From NCBI GenBank assembly GCA_020846655.1, contig JADLDL010000328.1, positions 1-42,187 of the forward strand: a stretch of DNA of 42,187 bases, read 5' to 3'. The position numbers and the translations under genes were made by a program. Shown in pieces: positions 39,643 through 42,187 of this stretch. The notes under the pieces were generated by a model. That model did not search any database. It had not been told where the DNA came from and saw only the letters and a program-made list of their open reading frames with translations. The DNA is from Saprospiraceae bacterium. Lineage in GTDB: Bacteria; Bacteroidota; Bacteroidia; Chitinophagales; Saprospiraceae. Position 1 is the stretch's first letter, and every line of letters starts with the position of its first letter.

Positions 39643-41925
39643 CTAGGGCAACACCAAGGCCCCGGTTTTGGCGTCGATCAGCAGCGTCGCAGGTCCCGTC
39701 AACTGAAGCAATACCTCCGTCCCATTGTCCAGCACCAGCCGGCGCGCTCCCGGTTCGGTCGAGTGCAACAACAGGTACCCGCCGGCCGAAAACAGTACAT
39801 CGTTTTTTTCCTGCCGTACCCGGCAGCCGGCTTCCCGCAGCAAGCGGCGAAACACAGCACTCTTGTGCAAGGGCGCCCCGGCGTACACACTCACGTAGGC
39901 CGGCATTTTTTTGCGCGCCAGCAGCACCCGGTTCGTGCCGCTCAAGGTCGCCAGCCCCTCGGCTGCGGTATCCGCCGCCACGAGCAAGGGGCTAACGCGT
40001 TCCGGTGTCCACACCTCTTCCTCTGTGCCCCAGCGCCAGCGGAGCGTGTCGGGCAGCGAAATTTTTTCCAGCGACAGGCCAACGATTTCTTCCACTTGTT
40101 CGAGTGCTGTCCGGCGCCCGTCGGAGTAGCCCGAGAGGTAATTCCAGATCAGGGTACGGCCGTCGCGGGCTACCGAATCGCGGATAAACCGGCGCTGCGC
40201 AGCATCCAACTGCCAGGCATTCATAAAAACAACCGCCTTGTAGGGCCGCAAGTCCAGATTGGGCAGATCAAACAGGTAGGCTTGGTCGAAGGCCACGCCA
40301 CAGCGCTGCCATTCTTCCGCCGCCGCGTCGAGGCCCTGCTCGCAGGTTTTGGAGTTGATGTTTTCCACCTGGTAAAAACTTCGGGTATCCCAAACGACCA
40401 GCGCATCGGCGGCGGCTTGTTGGGCCAGCGGCCGGCTGAAAAACGACCGCGTCCGCCGGATTTCCTGCCGGTACATCTCGCCGTCCCACCAGCCCGCGCT
40501 GCGCTGCGGCCCGAAATCGTAGAGCCACAGCCCGCAGCCCTGCATCAATGGTAGCCAAAGGCTGCGCCGGAACACCGTCAGGTAGCTCGAATCGCCCAAG
40601 GGGCTGGAGCGGACGAAGTCTTTTTCCCGTTTGTTTTGCAGGTAACCGTTGTCTACTTCATCGAACCACATTTTGCCGTGTTGCAGCACCGATTGTACCA
40701 GGCTGCGTTGCAGGCCCGAGCCGCCGGCAACCCGGCTGGGCCGGTTGTAACTGGGCGGACCCGCAAAATAGTCGATCCAGGGACTGTCGAGCAGACGCTC
40801 TATTTCCAGGTGCCCACCCATCGCCTGCCGGCACAGGGCAAAGTGGAAATAGCCGTAAAACACTCCGGTGATCAGGGGCCTTTTCCAATTGGTTTTGACC
40901 AGCCGGCAAAAAAATTCGATATCCGTGGCGATGACGTCCTGCTGGCATTGGTAAAAATCCAGCACGGCTTGCTCGCGGCTTGGGTCGCGGAAAAAACCGT
41001 CGGCACAGCAGCGCCGGGCATTGGTGTCGGGCACGGTAGCGCTGCTAAGGGCGGCGGCGGGGTCATTCCAGGCGGCTTGCAGGGCCTGGTCTGAGCCGTA
41101 TTTGGCGCGCAGCCAGTGCCGGAACGCCTGTTGCATGGGGGCGCTGACATCCGGCTCGTAGCGAAAAAAGCCCCAGGGGTGCCACTCGCCGTACACCCCG
41201 CCGGCGAGGTGCAGTCCCACGACAGCCCGGCCTTCGGCCGTGTGCTGTAGCCTTCGGCAAAATTCGCGGACCCGCTCGCCGGCCGCTGCGCGCCATTTTT
41301 CGGAGGCCAGGCTGGCGCGCCGGCTGCGGTAGATATCGCCGTCTTCGTGGTTGAAGGGCAGGCCTTCGGGGAATTCTTCGAGAGGGCCGTCGGCAAATTG
41401 GGTGCATTCGTCCGGGTGCGCGCGGTTCCACCACATGGGCGCGTTCACGTGCAGGCGCAGCACGATGGCGGCCTCGGCGCAGGCGTCGAGCACGCCGCGC
41501 AATTGGCGGCGCGCCAGGGCCATATCGAGGGGTTTTTCGCCGGCCGACCAAATGTCGGCAAGCCAAAGGTCCACCTGAAACACCCGGATGCCGTCGGCGC
41601 AGGCGTTGCGGAGGTTGTGGGCCGGCAGTTCTTCCCAGGACCAGCGCCCGCCGCTCACGTGGGTGAGTGCGTACCAGAACGGCAATTCCGGCTGCTCATT
41701 CACAAACAGGGTAGGGGTGCCGTCGAGGACCCGGATCTCCGCCGTTTGTTTTTTTTGGGCAGCCAGCAAGAGTGGCAGGAGCAGGAGCAGTAGCAGTTTG
41801 CAGGGGACAGTAGCAGTTTGCAGGTGCAGTAGGCAGTTTGCGAGGGTAGTTTGCAGGGGCCGTCGGAGGAACGATTGTAGGCACAAGGGTACCGAAAGGC
41901 CAAAGAGAGTTGGAGTACGTTTCAT
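39643..41925 (-). CDS. GH42-like glycoside hydrolase
   Basis: 760 residues from MKRTPTLFGLSVPLCLQSFL; an ATG at 42036 is less likely. Residues 44-55 (LLLLLLPLLLAAQ) are a signal-peptide core, but they are preceded by about 43 residues partly encoded by a minisatellite, an unusually long n-region. The catalytic part is a clan GH-A barrel: GIRVFQVDLWLADIW, LRLHVNAPMWWNRAHPDE, GLHLAGGVYGEWHPWG (candidate acid/base glutamate in YGEW), WIDYFAGPPSYNRP and GKMWFDEVDNGYLQNK (candidate nucleophile glutamate in DEVD). A beta-galactosidase-trimerisation-like domain follows (YKAVVFMNAWQLDA, GRTLIWNYLSGY), and a small beta-sandwich ends the protein. It is probably exported to the periplasm and acts on a galactoside or related glycan; the specificity is inferred from the clan only. 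Confidence 0.82.
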   Translation of the reverse strand: MKRTPTLFGLSVPLCLQSFLRRPLQTTLANCLLHLQTATVPCKLLLLLLLPLLLAAQKKQTAEIRVLDGTPTLFVNEQPELPFWYALTHVSGGRWSWEELPAHNLRNACADGIRVFQVDLWLADIWSAGEKPLDMALARRQLRGVLDACAEAAIVLRLHVNAPMWWNRAHPDECTQFADGPLEEFPEGLPFNHEDGDIYRSRRASLASEKWRAAAGERVREFCRRLQHTAEGRAVVGLHLAGGVYGEWHPWGFFRYEPDVSAPMQQAFRHWLRAKYGSDQALQAAWNDPAAALSSATVPDTNARRCCADGFFRDPSREQAVLDFYQCQQDVIATDIEFFCRLVKTNWKRPLITGVFYGYFHFALCRQAMGGHLEIERLLDSPWIDYFAGPPSYNRPSRVAGGSGLQRSLVQSVLQHGKMWFDEVDNGYLQNKREKDFVRSSPLGDSSYLTVFRRSLWLPLMQGCGLWLYDFGPQRSAGWWDGEMYRQEIRRTRSFFSRPLAQQAAADALVVWDTRSFYQVENINSKTCEQGLDAAAEEWQRCGVAFDQAYLFDLPNLDLRPYKAVVFMNAWQLDAAQRRFIRDSVARDGRTLIWNYLSGYSDGRRTALEQVEEIVGLSLEKISLPDTLRWRWGTEEEVWTPERVSPLLVAADTAAEGLATLSGTNRVLLARKKMPAYVSVYAGAPLHKSAVFRRLLREAGCRVRQEKNDVLFSAGGYLLLHSTEPGARRLVLDNGTEVLLQLTGPATLLIDAKTGALVLP
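41788..41859. repeat. About 19-bp minisatellite in the 5' end of the glycosidase gene
   Basis: Plus-strand units of the type CAGTAGCAGTTTGCAGGGG at 41788-41807, 41808-41826 and 41827-41846 plus a partial copy to 41859. On the coding strand this is a run of CTGCAAACTGCTACTG. It encodes the stretch LQTTLANCLLHLQTATVPCK just before the hydrophobic signal core. Confidence 0.8.
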
Positions 41926-42107
41926 GCCGGAAATTGCGAAAAAAATGGAATATGTTTTAACCGCAGGATAAAAATTACGCGAACCCTTGCAAGGGAAAGG
42001 ATTTTTGCAAATCTTTGCATCATTGTACCAGTACAATATTACAGATCAACCATTCAACCCCATAGCCATCAACTTAAACGTTTGAAGGCGCTTTTTTACT
42101 TCGACAT
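41926..42107 (-). promoter_or_regulatory. Upstream region of the glycosidase gene with two palindromes
   Basis: CCCTTGCAAGGG at 41984-41995 is a perfect 12-bp palindrome, and ATTGTAC-CA-GTACAAT at 42022-42037 is a 7-bp inverted repeat. Either could be an operator. Direct copies of TTTGCA lie between them. On the minus strand TAATTTTT is the nearest thing to a -7 box. No gene is seen here. Confidence 0.4.
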
Positions 42108-42187
42108 TCGATATTCTGCGGTTCGATATTCGATATTCCAACGTAAATGGCTTAAAAAATATCGAATATCGAACCGCAGAATATCGA
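42108..42187. repeat. 30-bp-armed inverted repeat cut by the window edge
   Basis: Arm 42108-42137 (beginning TCGATATTCTGCGGTTCGAT) is perfectly complementary to 42158-42187, with a 20-nt spacer. The left arm contains three overlapping or adjacent copies of TTCGATATTC. The repeat reaches the last base, so its true length is unknown. Confidence 0.9.

Overview
The window looks like chromosomal DNA of a member of the phylum Bacteroidota, most likely the Saprospiria (Lewinella/Haliscomenobacter-like). This rests on five secreted proteins with a C-terminal type IX secretion (T9SS) sorting domain, repeated TAnnTTTG promoter boxes, few Shine-Dalgarno sites, a signal-peptide-bearing hybrid two-component protein, an OMP_b-brl_3-type TonB-plug outer-membrane protein, DUF3667, SprB and HYR-like repeats, and futalosine-pathway menaquinone synthesis. 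Placement below the phylum is inference from gene content and the rather GC-rich composition.

Layout. 1-2302 (minus): a probable operon of a MATE exporter, a small lipoprotein and folB, which runs off the left edge. 2491-3810: mqnC behind a TAnnTTTG box and a G-free, repeat-rich leader. 3812-4030: two REP/BIME-like palindromic elements with GTAG feet. 4054-6429: a T9SS protein with dockerin-like and cohesin-like modules. 6550-19475: a locus of a 1378-residue hybrid sensor kinase/AraC regulator, a 494-residue fibre-like protein with three 120-bp tandem repeats, and a 2281-residue LamG/FN3 giant with a T9SS domain. 19583-20464 (minus): a GNAT acetyltransferase and a DUF1801 protein, divergent from a GH3-family enzyme (20639-22162). 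22175-23014 (minus): an orphan methyltransferase-like gene. 23339-25705: a secreted glucose/sorbosone dehydrogenase-like protein with SprB, Ig-like and T9SS modules. 25783-26130: a small secreted protein, facing across a 27-bp perfect inverted repeat a 945-residue TonB-plug outer-membrane protein (26220-29057, minus). 29430-33404: a 1324-residue adhesin-like protein of about twelve six-cysteine HYR-like repeats. 33722-35038: ahcY, followed by another REP-like hairpin and a strong terminator. 35176-36477: a secreted SxxK serine hydrolase. 36488-39235 (minus): a TMTC-like TPR membrane protein followed by a DUF3667 protein. 39381-39635: a TrpR-like regulator. 39643-41925 (minus): a GH42-like glycosidase. 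The window ends inside a 30-bp-armed inverted repeat.

Housekeeping genes (folB, mqnC, ahcY) are scattered singly among cell-surface and secreted proteins. No rRNA, tRNA, CRISPR array, insertion sequence or phage gene was found. The most interesting material is the regulator-fibre-giant surface locus, whose two structural genes are adjacent and co-directional behind their probable regulator, and the intergenic repeats: REP-like hairpins with compensatory base changes, G-free repeat leaders directly before two start codons, a minisatellite that appears to have entered the signal-peptide coding region of the glycosidase, and the inverted repeat at the right edge.
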